NCBI RefSeq assembly: GCF_029428875.1
Contig: NZ_JAJSOO010000001.1
Coordinates: 1,488,001 to 1,552,000 of the forward strand
Reading direction: 5' to 3'
DNA from: Streptomyces sp. JH34
Lineage (GTDB): Bacteria; Actinomycetota; Actinomycetes; Streptomycetales; Streptomycetaceae
Length of the DNA: 64,000 bases
Part shown: positions 1-8,662 of the stretch, piece after piece
Numbering within the stretch: position 1 is the first letter of the stretch
How the letters are laid out: every line of letters begins with the position of its first letter
Position numbers and translations under genes: made by a program
Notes under the pieces: generated by a model
Database searches by the model: none
Told to the model about the DNA's origin: nothing
The model's input: only the letters and a program-made list of their open reading frames with translations

Positions 1-1509
1 ATCCCCCGTTCGCTATTTTTCCGGATGGAGTCTCCACAAGCGGTGCGCACAGCGGTCGGACTTCTCGCGAAATACAGCGTGATCCGTTGGACCGAAGGTG
101 CCGACGAGCCGACATTGAATGTCCACCGCCTCGTGCAAAAGCTAGTCATTGCTTGGAGTCGAACCTCCCCTGATGGGACGTTCGAGTCATCGTTTACCGC
201 TACAGATATTCTGTGTCAGGCACTGGGCGATGAGGATCCCGAGGAGGGTTTCAAAACACGGTGGCGTCGCAGTCTGATGCCGCACGTCGACTCGCTGACC
301 TCGAAAATTGAAGCGAGCGACGAAACCCTTGGAGCAGCCGCACTCTATCGGATTTCCGCATATTTTCTATTGCACCAAGGCCAGTTGGGACAGGCAAACT
401 ACTATGCGCAGAGGGCACATCAGGTAATAGTCCGGATCGGAGCGGGACCTTCAGGCTCACCAGACATCCAAAACTTGCTTGGACAGATACAATTTGCCGC
501 AGAGAACGCGTCGGGGGCTACGGAGCACTTCAAATGGGCGCTGGATGAAGCGACTCCGAGATTTAGCGAAGACAGCCGAAGCGTTTTGACCTATCGGGTG
601 AACTATGCGCGGGCCATCCTCGCAGGGGGCGACCACTCTGCTGCGATCTCCATGCTCGACGACGCGGTGTCCGACTGCGTAAACATCCTTGGCGGGGAGG
701 ACCCGCTGACCTTCACCGCGCGAGCCTGCCTTGGTCTTGCGTATGAGACCAGCGGAGATATAGCCACAGCGATGTCACTGTACAGCCAGGTCCTGTTCGA
801 TCGGTTGCATACGCTCGGTTTGAATCACGAAGCAACTGCCGCTTCATCAGCCCTACTCGGCGGCGTCCATCTCGCCAACGGGGATCCATCTGGCGCCATC
901 CCCTATCTAGAACTGGCCCTTGGCGTGAGGGTTCGGATACTGGGGAGGGATCACCTGGACACAGTGACGTCGCGGAACAACCTCGCAATTGCTCTCTGCG
1001 AGGTTGATGAACCACACCGCGCTATTCCACTCTTGGAGCAGGTGATCGATGATGCGCCAGGCATCTTCGCCCCCGATAGCGCCGAGTTGACGAGCACGCA
1101 AGAAAGACTCGCCAGCCTGTATATTTCAACAGGGCAGCCGGATCGCGCCATCTCAATTTACAACCAGCTGTTGGAAAATCGTATCCAGATTATTGGAGTC
1201 GACCATCCCACGACCCTCGCAACCCAGAACATGTTGGGATTCACGTACAGCGCAGTTGGTGATCTTCCCCGTGCCATTATCTTCTACGAACAGGCACTGA
1301 TCGGCCGTACCCGAGTCCTTGGACCGGAGCATCAAGACACGTTCAACTCGCGGAATAATCTCGCCTACGCATACAAGCTTGCCGGAGACCTCGCTCGGGC
1401 GATTCCGCTCTACGAGGAGACGCTTGAATTTGCCGCCAGCAGACTGGGGCCTAACGATCCAGCCGTCGTCAACATGCGCGACGATATTCGCTCCCTGCGA
1501 GCTCAGTGA
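1..1509 (+). CDS. C-terminal part of a STAND/TPR regulatory protein (5'-truncated by window edge)
   Basis: The reading frame is open to the first base of the window, so the ATG at 25 need not be the real start. The first ~45 residues (LLAKYSVIRW then HRLVQKLV) look like the winged-helix segment that follows an NB-ARC NTPase in bacterial STAND proteins. The rest (~residues 100-494) is a run of roughly nine kinesin-light-chain-type TPRs, with recurring 'R-LG-dH-dT--sRNNLA-AY---GD--RAI-lYE' spacing. Such proteins usually act as cytosolic nucleotide-operated switches whose TPR arm senses a partner; here the NTPase is outside the window. GC is visibly lower than in the genes after 9 kb, which fits acquired DNA. 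Family assignment is firm; biological role is unknown. Confidence 0.8.
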   Translation: MPRSLFFRMESPQAVRTAVGLLAKYSVIRWTEGADEPTLNVHRLVQKLVIAWSRTSPDGTFESSFTATDILCQALGDEDPEEGFKTRWRRSLMPHVDSLTSKIEASDETLGAAALYRISAYFLLHQGQLGQANYYAQRAHQVIVRIGAGPSGSPDIQNLLGQIQFAAENASGATEHFKWALDEATPRFSEDSRSVLTYRVNYARAILAGGDHSAAISMLDDAVSDCVNILGGEDPLTFTARACLGLAYETSGDIATAMSLYSQVLFDRLHTLGLNHEATAASSALLGGVHLANGDPSGAIPYLELALGVRVRILGRDHLDTVTSRNNLAIALCEVDEPHRAIPLLEQVIDDAPGIFAPDSAELTSTQERLASLYISTGQPDRAISIYNQLLENRIQIIGVDHPTTLATQNMLGFTYSAVGDLPRAIIFYEQALIGRTRVLGPEHQDTFNSRNNLAYAYKLAGDLARAIPLYEETLEFAASRLGPNDPAVVNMRDDIRSLRAQ

Positions 1510-1587
1510 CGAGTGGCGTTGTCAAGTTATCCGCGAGCGGGCTGACTGATGGCACGTCAGGAATGGCGGCCGGTGGTGGTGGTGTGT

Positions 1588-1692
1588 TCAGACCGCGGTG
1601 GCTACGCCGGCGATCTGGTTCCAGAGGGTAAAGCGGTGCTGCATCTCGGTGCGGTAGTCGGGTGCGGTGATCAGATGGCGTCGTGAAATCTG
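1588..1692 (-). pseudogene. C-terminal remnant of a transposase
   Basis: On the minus strand an open stretch ends at a TGA (1590-1588). It encodes a peptide containing SRRHLITAPDYRTEM, then QHRFTLWNQIAG, a tail I associate with actinobacterial transposases (family not certain). Only about 35 residues remain and no start or catalytic domain is present, so it is a relic. It lies between the TPR gene and the broken ATPase gene and marks an older insertion in this segment. Confidence 0.5.
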
Positions 1693-1773
1693 ACTGGGGC
1701 CTTGCCCCAAGGCCGAAGCCGAGGTCCCCCCGCCACTCGTTCGAAGTCCGACTCTGGGCGACGTGCCGCCAGC

Positions 1774-2656
1774 TCACTGTCCACCCGTCGCCGTCTTCGT
1801 CCCTCCGCCATGCTGGGTCACCCGAGGACGGCATCGCATTCGGACGGCTCCGTGAGTGAACGCCGGGTCAGTGGACTTACTCGCCCACACGTACGCCTCA
1901 CCGGGCTGAAGCTGCGCCATCTGCTCAGCGCGCAGACTAGCGAAGGCGGTGTTTGCCTTCTGGAGGTGCTTCAACCAGGCCGGCGAGGTGAACTTGTGCA
2001 GGATGACGTGGTCGGAGAGTTCGATCAGAGAGATCGGTACCGAGGGCGGGTCCTGGCTGGCGACCAGGATGCTCACTCCCTTGTGGCGCATCTCGCGGAC
2101 GGTCTCGACTAGGCCGGCGACGAGGTCCGGGCTGTCGATGTACTTGTGCGCTTCGTCGAAGACGACCAGCTTGTTGAAGTGTTCGTCCCCGCTGCGGCCC
2201 TCGGCGAACAGCTGCATCAGGACGACGAAGAGGCCGAGTGCTTCGTCCTTCTCAATGTACTCGTCGCGGAGGTCAACGACGATCAGCCGGCCTGGTCGGA
2301 TGAGGCTGGCGAGCCGGGCATTGTCGTCGATGTAGTCCTCGGCGAGGTTGAGCCGCTCCTGGGCCAGTTGCTTGACGTGGTCAGGCATACCGGAATCGGC
2401 CACGCCCTGCCGGATGACGCCGAGGTTCAGATTGTTGCGGTTCGACCTCATGATGCGGGTCAGCTGCCGGATGTACGTTGACTGGTTGCCGACCGCTCCC
2501 ATGAGGAAGCGCCAGTGGGACGACTGGAGTTCAGCGGAGGAGAAGGCGAGCGGCTGGACGTCGATGCCGGGGAAATTCCGTCGGTGGTCGGCGACCTGGG
2601 CGGCGGGGGCGAGCAGCAGCACGTCCGACAGCGCTTGGGGGTCGGCTCCGTAGTGG
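1774..2656 (-). pseudogene. HerA/DUF87-like ATPase, 3' portion, truncated by the IS3 element
   Basis: About 294 codons are left. The C-terminal half of a HerA-type hexameric ATPase is clear: a Walker B/arm segment KLVVFDEAHKYID, then a MRHKGVSILVASQDPPSVP sensor segment, and a LIELSDHVILHKF-type C-terminal core. The Walker A region is absent because the coding frame runs directly into the IS3 end at 2659; the apparent extension to 2832 is transposon sequence. HerA-like ATPases are DNA-pumping motors found with NurA nucleases or in defence islands; no partner nuclease remains here. The residual protein would lack its P-loop and should be inactive. Confidence 0.75.
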
Positions 2657-2658
2657 AG

Positions 2659-2679
2659 TGACCCCCGAAATTCCGACAC
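2659..2679 (+). repeat. IS3 left terminal inverted repeat
   Basis: Starts TGACCCCC and ends CCGACAC. It matches the reverse complement of 3916-3936 at about 16 of 21 positions. AGTGACCCC is shared if the match is extended two bases outward on each side. Confidence 0.82.
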
Positions 2680-2721
2680 CTGGACGCTGGATGTTTCGTC
2701 ATCCAGGGGAAGTGATCCAAG

Positions 2722-3027
2722 GTGGCAAAGCGGAAGAACTATCCCGAAGAGTTCAAGCGGGACGCGGTGGACCTGGTGCGTTCCTCGCCGGACCGTTCCC
2801 TCACCGACATCGCTCACGGCCTGGGCATCCATCTGGAGACCCTGCGCAAGTGGGTCCGGGAGGACCGGACCCGTGTCCAGGCGGCGGACGGCGGGGGTGA
2901 CGCAGGCGTGACCCCTGACGCGAAGGAAGAGCTCAAGCGCCTGCGGCGGGAGAACGCCCGGCTGAAGGAGGACAACGAGATCCTCCGGAAAGCCGCCGCC
3001 TATTTCGCGCGGGAGACGACACGGTGA
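2722..3027 (+). CDS. IS3-family transposase OrfA (HTH DNA-binding subunit)
   Basis: This 101-aa protein starts at GTG with KRKNYPEEFKRDAVDLV, the classic IS3 OrfA helix-turn-helix opening, continuing into DIAHGLGIHLETLRKWV. The C-terminal ~35 residues form a heptad-like coiled coil (ELKRLRRENARLKEDNEILRK) used for dimerisation and for OrfAB assembly. Its TGA overlaps the GTG of orfB as GTGA, so OrfB may be made by translational coupling or, as in many IS3 members, by frameshift fusion; no obvious A-rich slippery heptamer was seen at the junction. It binds the terminal repeats of its own element. Confidence 0.93.
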   Translation: MAKRKNYPEEFKRDAVDLVRSSPDRSLTDIAHGLGIHLETLRKWVREDRTRVQAADGGGDAGVTPDAKEELKRLRRENARLKEDNEILRKAAAYFARETTR

Positions 3028-3908
3028 TCCGCTTCCGTTTCGTCGACGAGCACAGAGGCGCCCACAGGGTGAAGCGGATGTGTGATGTTCTCGGATGGGA
3101 CCGCTCCGGCTACTACGCCTGGCACCAGAACAAGGAGGCGCGGCAGGAGAAGGCCGATGAGGAAGAGGTCCTGGCCTGCCGAATCCGGGAGATCCACACC
3201 GATTCCCGGGGAGCTTACGGGGCCCTGCGGATCACCCGGACACTCCGGGACCAGGGTCACATGGTGAACCGCAAGCGCGTCGCCCGGATCATGCGGGAGC
3301 GTGAAATCGTCGGGATAACGCGACGGAAGTCGCGGTCGCTGACGCGACAGGACCGCACGGCGCCGCCGGCTCCGGATCTGATCCTGCGGGACTTCACCGC
3401 GCCGCTGCCGGGTCTGAAATTCGTCGGGGACATCACCTGCCTGCCGACGGCCGAGGGATGGCTGTATCTGGCGACGGTGATCGATCTGTGCACGCGGGAG
3501 GTCGCGGGCTGGTCGATGGCCGGCCACATGCGCACCGAACTGGTTGCGGACGCCATCCGGATGGCCCATGCGGGTGGACACACTGCAGGAAACGCGATCT
3601 TTCACTCCGATCGCGGATCCCAATACACGTCCCATCAATTCCGCTCGCTACTCGGCGAGTTGGACATCCGACAGAGCGCCGGGCGCACCGGTTCGTGCTT
3701 CGACAACGCTGCCGCGGAGAGCTTTTTCGCCGTCCTGAAAGCAGAGATTGGGACGACCGTCTGGGAAACCCGGGCGCAGGCTCGGCAGGACGTTTTCCAG
3801 TGGATCGCGGAACATTACAACCGGGAGCGGCTCCACTCGACCATCGGCTACATCACGCCATACCAGGCGAGGATCCGCTGCCATCAACGACTGGACCTCG
3901 CGGCATAA
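3024..3908 (+). CDS. IS3-family transposase OrfB (DDE integrase catalytic subunit)
   Basis: This 294-aa protein has an N-terminal HTH_21-like segment (RGAYGALRITRTLRDQG), then the retroviral-integrase (rve) core. Catalytic residues can be read as D in FVGDITCLP, D in FHSDRGSQYTS and E in DNAAAESFFAVLK, followed by YNRERLHSTIGYITP. Length and motif order are full, so the transposase should be active. It overlaps orfA by 4 bp (GTGA) and ends eight bases before the right inverted repeat. A longer alternative frame starting at 3458 on the same strand is a shadow that runs out of this gene into the VCBS remnant. Confidence 0.94.
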   Translation: MIRFRFVDEHRGAHRVKRMCDVLGWDRSGYYAWHQNKEARQEKADEEEVLACRIREIHTDSRGAYGALRITRTLRDQGHMVNRKRVARIMREREIVGITRRKSRSLTRQDRTAPPAPDLILRDFTAPLPGLKFVGDITCLPTAEGWLYLATVIDLCTREVAGWSMAGHMRTELVADAIRMAHAGGHTAGNAIFHSDRGSQYTSHQFRSLLGELDIRQSAGRTGSCFDNAAAESFFAVLKAEIGTTVWETRAQARQDVFQWIAEHYNRERLHSTIGYITPYQARIRCHQRLDLAA

Positions 3909-3915
3909 AACGGAA

Positions 3916-3936
3916 GTGTCGGGACCTGAGGGGTCA
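3916..3936 (-). repeat. IS3 right terminal inverted repeat
   Basis: Reads GTGTCGGG…GGGGTCA on the plus strand, the imperfect reverse complement of 2659-2679. It lies eight bases after the orfB stop. Confidence 0.82.
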
Positions 3937-5104
3937 CTTCAGGGACTCCAAGACCACTGGCGCCGAGGGATACGCCGTCCTGCAGGACCGTGGCAGCCTC
4001 GTGATCCATAACGTCAGAGGCCAGTCGCTGTGGAGCAGCGGCACAGCTCAGCGGCATGACTACAACGGCGACGGCCGAAGCGACATGGCCGACTGGTACG
4101 ACCATGCAGACGGGTCGGACACGATTCATACTTTCCTGACCAACTCTGACGGGACGTTCAAAAACCCGCTCACCGGGTGGAACGTGCCGACAGGGTGGAC
4201 GGCAAGCAGGATGAAGCGCACCACAGGCGACTTCAACGGCGACGGAATCGGTGACGTGGCCGCTGTCTACGGCTATGCCGACGGACAGGTCGCGCTGTGG
4301 ACGTGGCTGGGAAGCACGAGCGGTAAGTTCTCAGCGCCCTCCAAGTCCTGGCAGGTCCCGGCCGGCAACTGGAGCTTCGCGCGGATGACGGTCAGCAGCG
4401 GAGACTTCAACGGTGACGGCAGGGACGATGTCGCCGCTTGGTACGACTACGCCGACGGCCGGGACACGCTGTGGACCTTCACCGCGAATGTCCGGGGAGG
4501 CTTCAACGCTCCGTTCGAGTCGATGACCCGCCCCACCGGAGGCTGGGAAGCGTCCAGGGACAAGCCCGTGACCGGAGACTTCAACGGTGACGGCAGGGAC
4601 GACATGGCCGTCTTCCATGGCTACACGGACGGCAGCAACAAGATCTGGACATTCCTCGCCACACCCACAGGAGGCTTCGGCAACCCTGTCGGCTCGTGGA
4701 GCAGTACCACGTGGGGTAGTTGGGACCGGACGTCGGTGCACGCCGGCGACTTCGACGGGGACGGCCGGGACGACATCGCAGCATGGTACGACTACGCCGA
4801 CGGACACGACAGCATCTACATCTTCCCGAGTAGCACGACGGGCACGTTCAGTTCCGTGGCAGAGGCGTGGACCACGCCTCCGGACAACATGTGGCGAGAC
4901 CACATGTCGATCGTCATCGGTGACTACAACGGGGACGGCCTCGACGACCTCGGCGCTCTGTACGGCTACGACGACGGCAGCATCAAGGCCTGGACGTGGT
5001 CGGCAACAGCGGGGCGCAAGTTCGCCAAGCCTGTGAGCAGCTGGGGCGTCACTTCTGGCTACAGCTACCCACGGTCCTACGTGATTGAGCGATACGGAAG
5101 CTGA
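3937..5104 (+). pseudogene. Secreted B-lectin/VCBS (FG-GAP) repeat protein, 5' end removed by the IS3 element
   Basis: The open frame directly after the IS starts inside a domain: AVLQDRGSLVIHNVRGQSLW is the last strand set of a bulb-type mannose-binding lectin fold. Then come six FG-GAP/VCBS repeats, each with a calcium-loop motif (DYNGDGRSD, DFNGDGIGD, DFNGDGRDD twice, DFDGDGRDD, DYNGDGLDD) and a conserved Tyr/Asp-rich 'WYDYADG' strand. The real start and signal peptide are missing. The computed ORF that begins at 3458 borrows 160 meaningless residues from the transposon. The parent was probably an extracellular sugar-binding protein. A strong terminator follows 6 bp after the stop. Confidence 0.82.
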
Positions 5105-5110
5105 CTGAAC

Positions 5111-5142
5111 GGGTGGTGGTCCTCCACGGAGGGCCGCCACCC
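5111..5142 (+). terminator. Hairpin terminator after the VCBS remnant
   Basis: A 13-bp stem (GGGTGGTGGTCCT / AGGGCCGCCACCC, two G-U pairs in RNA) with a 6-nt loop starts 6 bp after the stop codon at 5104. There is no T-run, as usual in Streptomyces. Confidence 0.75.
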
Positions 5143-5356
5143 CGGGACTCAACGCGCCTCTGGCCCCGGACTCCGTGACCAGCAGGCCCCGGTGTGTTCC
5201 ATGACACCTCACAGCCATGACTCGGCATGGGCATTACATGCATATGATGAACCGACTGTTGACTGGAAGCACCCAAGAGGTTTCGTTGCTCACCGGTCAC
5301 ACCTTGAATCGACGCGAGAGGCGTGAGGCCTGGCGTCCAGGCTTCGGAGCATTCCT

Positions 5357-6877
5357 GTGTCGAAGGTGACCCGTCGTACCGCGCTGGGGGCTATCAGTCT
5401 CGGTGCAGTCGGCTTCGTCGGCTATCAATTGCGCGAACAGGCCGGACCTCTTCCCACGCGTCCGGCAGCGCGAACCGGCAACAACCCCGCCGTCCGGGAG
5501 AACACGGCCATCGGCTCGGACCAGTGGCCGCTGGGACGTGACGGTCTCAAGGGCGTGACCGATGATCTTGCGCAGGTCCAGGGCTACGCATCAGCGACCT
5601 CGGTCAGCCACGGCGAATCCATCGATTTTCATATCGCCTCGCATACCGCACAGAATTGCACCATAGCGGTCTACCGCATCGGTCACTACGCAGCTGTCGG
5701 TGCCCGGCATCTCCTGACCAGCGAGCCGGTGAAGGTCAAACCGCAGAAGAAGCCAGACCCGCATCCGGAGACCGGTCTCATCTCCTGCGACTGGCCGGTC
5801 TCCTGGACGCTGGAAATACCGAACACGTGGGTGTCGGGGATATTCCTGGCTGTCTTCACCTCCCAGGACGGCCACCGCAGCTACACGCCCTTCGTCGTGC
5901 GGGACACCGCCCGCCGTTCCGATGTCCTGATGGTCGTCCCCTTCACCACGTATCAGGCGTACAACATGTGGCCGCTCGATGGTCGTACGGGGAAAAACCT
6001 GTACAAGGGGTACACCGCCGACGGTGAGATAGGCGGCAACCCGGAACGCGCCTTCAAGGTCTCTTTCGACCGGCCGTACATGCAGCTCGGCCTGCCCCGC
6101 TGGTTCGACATGGATATCAGCGCGGCACGGTGGGCGGAGAGCTCCGGCTACGACATCACCTATGCCACCAGCGTCGATCTGCACGAGGGACGCATCGACC
6201 CCTCGCAGTACACCGCGATCGTCTTCTCCGGACACGACGAATACTGGTCCAAGGAGATGCGCGACTGCGCCGAGAGCGCCGTGGACGCCGGAACCCACCT
6301 GGCGTTCCTCGCCTCGAACAACATCTACTTCCACATACGTCTCGAGGCAGGCACCGAAGACCGGCCCTCCCGTGTGGTGACCTGCTACAAGGAAGCCCCA
6401 GACCCGGAACCAGGCGAAGCCGGCCCGACCATGCGATGGCGCCACCTCGGCAAAAAGCACCATAAAGCCGAACAGCGCCTGATAGGCGTCCAGTACAACG
6501 GCATCCTCGCGAAACCCGTCCCCCTGGTGGTCAGCGAGAGCAAGCACTGGTTCTGGTCAGGAACGGGCCTGCGGGACGGAGACGAAATACCTGACCTGAT
6601 CGCCGTCGAAGCAGACGGTTTCAACCCCGCGATGCCCCAGCCCGCCGACACCAAGCAGACCCTGCTCGCCGCATCCCCCTACGTCGACAGCCGCAACCGG
6701 GGCCGCGCCGTACAGAACACCAGCCTCTGCGAGAACCATCAGGGGACCCTCGTCTTCGTCGCCGGCACCTTCCACTGGCCGCTCGCTCTCAACGACCCCG
6801 ACCACCGCAACCCGCACGTCCAGCGAGCCACCGGCAACCTCATCACTCGCATGCTGGAACCTCGCAATAGGCCATAG
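5357..6877 (+). CDS. Secreted protein with N,N-dimethylformamidase beta-subunit-like domain
   Basis: 506 aa from GTG, with a GGAG 6 bp upstream. The N-terminus (VTRRTALGAISLGAVGFVGY) has twin arginines followed by a hydrophobic stretch, fitting Tat export or an N-terminal anchor. The remainder matches the large-subunit C-terminal domain of DMFase-type proteins: YRIGHY near residue 100, PFTTYQAYNMW, a VFSGHDEYWS segment in the glutamine-amidotransferase-like core, and GTFHWPLAL near the end. Many actinobacterial members are uncharacterised and sit near polysaccharide genes, so real formamidase activity is not implied; no small subunit is present. A 252-bp upstream gap holds the preceding terminator and a TTGACT (5259-5264) without a convincing -10. 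Confidence 0.8.
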   Translation: MSKVTRRTALGAISLGAVGFVGYQLREQAGPLPTRPAARTGNNPAVRENTAIGSDQWPLGRDGLKGVTDDLAQVQGYASATSVSHGESIDFHIASHTAQNCTIAVYRIGHYAAVGARHLLTSEPVKVKPQKKPDPHPETGLISCDWPVSWTLEIPNTWVSGIFLAVFTSQDGHRSYTPFVVRDTARRSDVLMVVPFTTYQAYNMWPLDGRTGKNLYKGYTADGEIGGNPERAFKVSFDRPYMQLGLPRWFDMDISAARWAESSGYDITYATSVDLHEGRIDPSQYTAIVFSGHDEYWSKEMRDCAESAVDAGTHLAFLASNNIYFHIRLEAGTEDRPSRVVTCYKEAPDPEPGEAGPTMRWRHLGKKHHKAEQRLIGVQYNGILAKPVPLVVSESKHWFWSGTGLRDGDEIPDLIAVEADGFNPAMPQPADTKQTLLAASPYVDSRNRGRAVQNTSLCENHQGTLVFVAGTFHWPLALNDPDHRNPHVQRATGNLITRMLEPRNRP

Positions 6878-6944
6878 CAGGACTGTCTCTGTTGGAACGA
6901 CAGCAGTCGTTCACAGGTCTGGAAGACACTGAGGTCAGGATCGG

Positions 6945-7125
6945 GGGCTTGCCCAGATCCTCGTCCCGTCGATCCTGCTCATCGACTCGCCCCGCAGAGC
7001 ACTGGGCAGCAACCGCGAAGACCAGGAACGAGGCCGCCGAATCTACGGCCGATTCAAAGCCCTGACCGACGCCTACGGCCCGCGGCTCCAGCTCATCCTC
7101 GCCGACAACGACACCGCCCCCGTTA
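6945..7125 (+). pseudogene. Fragment of an AAA/SMC-like ATPase C-terminus
   Basis: About 60 codons read AQILVPSILLIDSPRRALGS… then LQLILADNDTAP. This is the Walker B/D-loop region of ABC/SMC-like ATPases of phage or defence type (LLIDSP, then LILADND). A TGA at 6930-6932 closes the frame upstream, and downstream it runs into the IS110 element. It is a relic, flanked by a gene on the left and the IS on the right. Confidence 0.55.
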
Positions 7126-7179
7126 TGTTTTTCGCGGTCCTGCAACGGGGCCGCTGGCCTCTGGGCCCGGCATGACTGT

Positions 7180-7380
7180 GTCCCCCTGTCGAAGGCATGA
7201 CCTGGGGGGTGGTGTCACCGGGTCCGGGGGTGTTCGTCGGAGACGCTGATCAGAGGTCCGGCCACCGTCCGGTCCGGCGCAATGCCGGACAGTTCGCGGG
7301 CGGCAGGTCTGCATAACGTGGATGCGCGAGCACGACACCCGAGCCGAGGCCGGCACCGTCAAACCCCCTGGAAGGGCGCG
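7180..7380 (+). ncRNA. Candidate IS110 bridge-RNA region
   Basis: The 5' non-coding end of IS110-group elements encodes the bridge RNA that pairs with target and donor DNA. This stretch lies just before the transposase ATG and contains a perfect 7-bp hairpin (GTCCGGC, loop GCAAT, GCCGGAC; 7272-7290) and nearby GGTCCGGC repeats. The loops that pair with target or donor were not assigned. The placement follows from family knowledge; only the hairpin is seen directly. Confidence 0.4.
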
Positions 7381-8598
7381 ATGTTCGAGATCGAAGACGT
7401 GGGCGTGTTCCTCGGCCTGGACGTCGGCAAGTCCGCTCACCACGGGCACGGGCTCACCCCGGCCGGGAAGAAGGTCTTCGACAAGCCGCTGCCCAACAGC
7501 GAGCCGAAGCTGCGGGCCGTGTTCGACAAGCTGACCGCGAAGTTCGGCACCGTCCTGGTCATCGTGGACCAGCCCGCCTCCATCGGCGCTCTGCCCCTGG
7601 CCGTCGCCCGGGACACCGGCTGTCGCGTCGCCTACCTGCCCGGCCTGGCTATGCGCCGGATCGCCGACCTCTACCCCGGCGAGGCCAAGACCGACGCCAA
7701 GGACGCGGCCGTCATTGCCGACGCCGCACGGACCATGCCGCACACCCTGCGCTCGCTCGAACTGACCGACGAGATCACCGCCGAGCTGACCGTGCTGACC
7801 GGCTTCGACCAGGACCTGGCCGCCGAGGCCACCCGCACCAGCAACCGGATACACGGCCTTCTCACCCAGTTCCACCCCAGCCTGGAGCGCGTCCTGGGGC
7901 CCCGCCTGGACCACCAAGCCGTCACCTGGCTCCTTGAACGCCACGGCTCCCCGGCCGCCCTGCGCAAAGCCGGCCGACGCCGCCTCGTCGAGCTGATCCG
8001 GCCCAAGGCCCCGCGCATGGCCGCACGGCTGATCGACGACATCTTCGACGCCCTGGACGAGCAGACCGTGACCGTTCCCGGCACCGGCACCCTCGACATC
8101 GTGGTCCCGTCCCTGGCCCGCTCGCTCGCCGCCGTCCACGAACAGCGCCGGGCCCTGGAAGCCCAGATCAACAGCCTGCTGGAGGCCCACCCTCTTTCCC
8201 AAGTCCTGACCTCGATGCCCGGCGTCGGCGTCAGGACCGCCGCAGTCCTGCTGGTCACCGTCGGCGACGGCACCAACTTCCCCACCGCCGCCCACCTGGC
8301 TTCCTACGCCGGCCTCGCACCGACGACCAAGTCCTCGGGCACCTCGATCCATGGCGAACACGCGCCCCGCGGCGGGAACCGGCAGCTGAAGCGGGCCATG
8401 TTCCTCTCCGCCTTCGCCTGCATAAACGCCGATCCGGCCTCCCGGACCTACTACGACAAGCAGCGAGCCCGCGGCAAAACCCACACCCAAGCCCTTCTCC
8501 GCCTCGCCCGCCAGCGCATCAGCGTCCTGTTCGCCATGCTCCGCGACGGCACCTTCTACGAATCGCGGGCGCCCAAGAACGTCGAGCTCGCCGCATAA
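7381..8598 (+). CDS. IS110-family transposase (DEDD recombinase)
   Basis: 405 aa from ATG 7381 (the in-frame start at 7282 would lie inside the hairpin region and adds no family sequence). The N-terminal RuvC-like DEDD domain shows FLGLDVGKSAHHG with the first Asp, IVDQPASIG, and KTDAKDAAVIADAA with the later acidic residues. The C-terminal transposase_20 domain has the helix-hairpin SMPGVGVRTAAVLL and the serine-containing SGTSIHGEHAPRGGNRQLKRA segment thought to hold the nucleophile. Length is normal for the family, so the element may be active. Confidence 0.95.
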   Translation: MFEIEDVGVFLGLDVGKSAHHGHGLTPAGKKVFDKPLPNSEPKLRAVFDKLTAKFGTVLVIVDQPASIGALPLAVARDTGCRVAYLPGLAMRRIADLYPGEAKTDAKDAAVIADAARTMPHTLRSLELTDEITAELTVLTGFDQDLAAEATRTSNRIHGLLTQFHPSLERVLGPRLDHQAVTWLLERHGSPAALRKAGRRRLVELIRPKAPRMAARLIDDIFDALDEQTVTVPGTGTLDIVVPSLARSLAAVHEQRRALEAQINSLLEAHPLSQVLTSMPGVGVRTAAVLLVTVGDGTNFPTAAHLASYAGLAPTTKSSGTSIHGEHAPRGGNRQLKRAMFLSAFACINADPASRTYYDKQRARGKTHTQALLRLARQRISVLFAMLRDGTFYESRAPKNVELAA

Positions 8599-8631
8599 CC
8601 CCAGCAACACCGAACCACCCCAAACCCGACA

Positions 8632-8662
8632 GGGTGCCTTGACGAACGACATAGAGGCACCC
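8632..8662 (+). repeat. Hairpin near the right end of the IS110 element
   Basis: An 8-bp inverted repeat, GGGTGCCT (8632-8639) and AGGCACCC (8655-8662), with a 15-nt loop, 34 bp after the transposase stop. It could be a terminator or part of the element end. Confidence 0.6.

Larger units (their letters stand above)
2659..3936 (+). mobile_element. IS3-family insertion sequence, apparently intact
   Basis: The element is about 1.28 kb with imperfect ~21-bp terminal inverted repeats beginning TGACCCC and ending GGGTCA, the TG...CA termini usual for IS3. It contains orfA and orfB overlapping by 4 bp. No target-site duplication is visible: the bases left of 2659 (…GTGGAG) and right of 3936 (CTTCAG…) do not match. 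Both flanking genes are truncated at the element, which points to a deletion or recombination rather than a simple insertion. Confidence 0.88.
7130..8662 (+). mobile_element. IS110-family insertion sequence (ends approximate)
   Basis: A DEDD transposase gene (7381-8598) is flanked by ~250 bp of non-coding DNA on its 5' side and a short 3' tail with a GGGTGCCT/AGGCACCC stem. IS110 elements have no long terminal inverted repeats and leave little duplication, so the ends cannot be fixed by eye. The left boundary is set where the ATPase fragment loses homology and the right at the conserved-looking hairpin. Confidence 0.7.

Noticed and set aside
3458-3936. N-terminal part of the VCBS ORF
   Set aside because: It reads the IS3 transposase gene in the wrong frame; the real protein sequence begins after the element.
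2650-3945. Target-site duplication at the IS3 ends
   Set aside because: The 3-5 bases outside each end do not match, so none is claimed.
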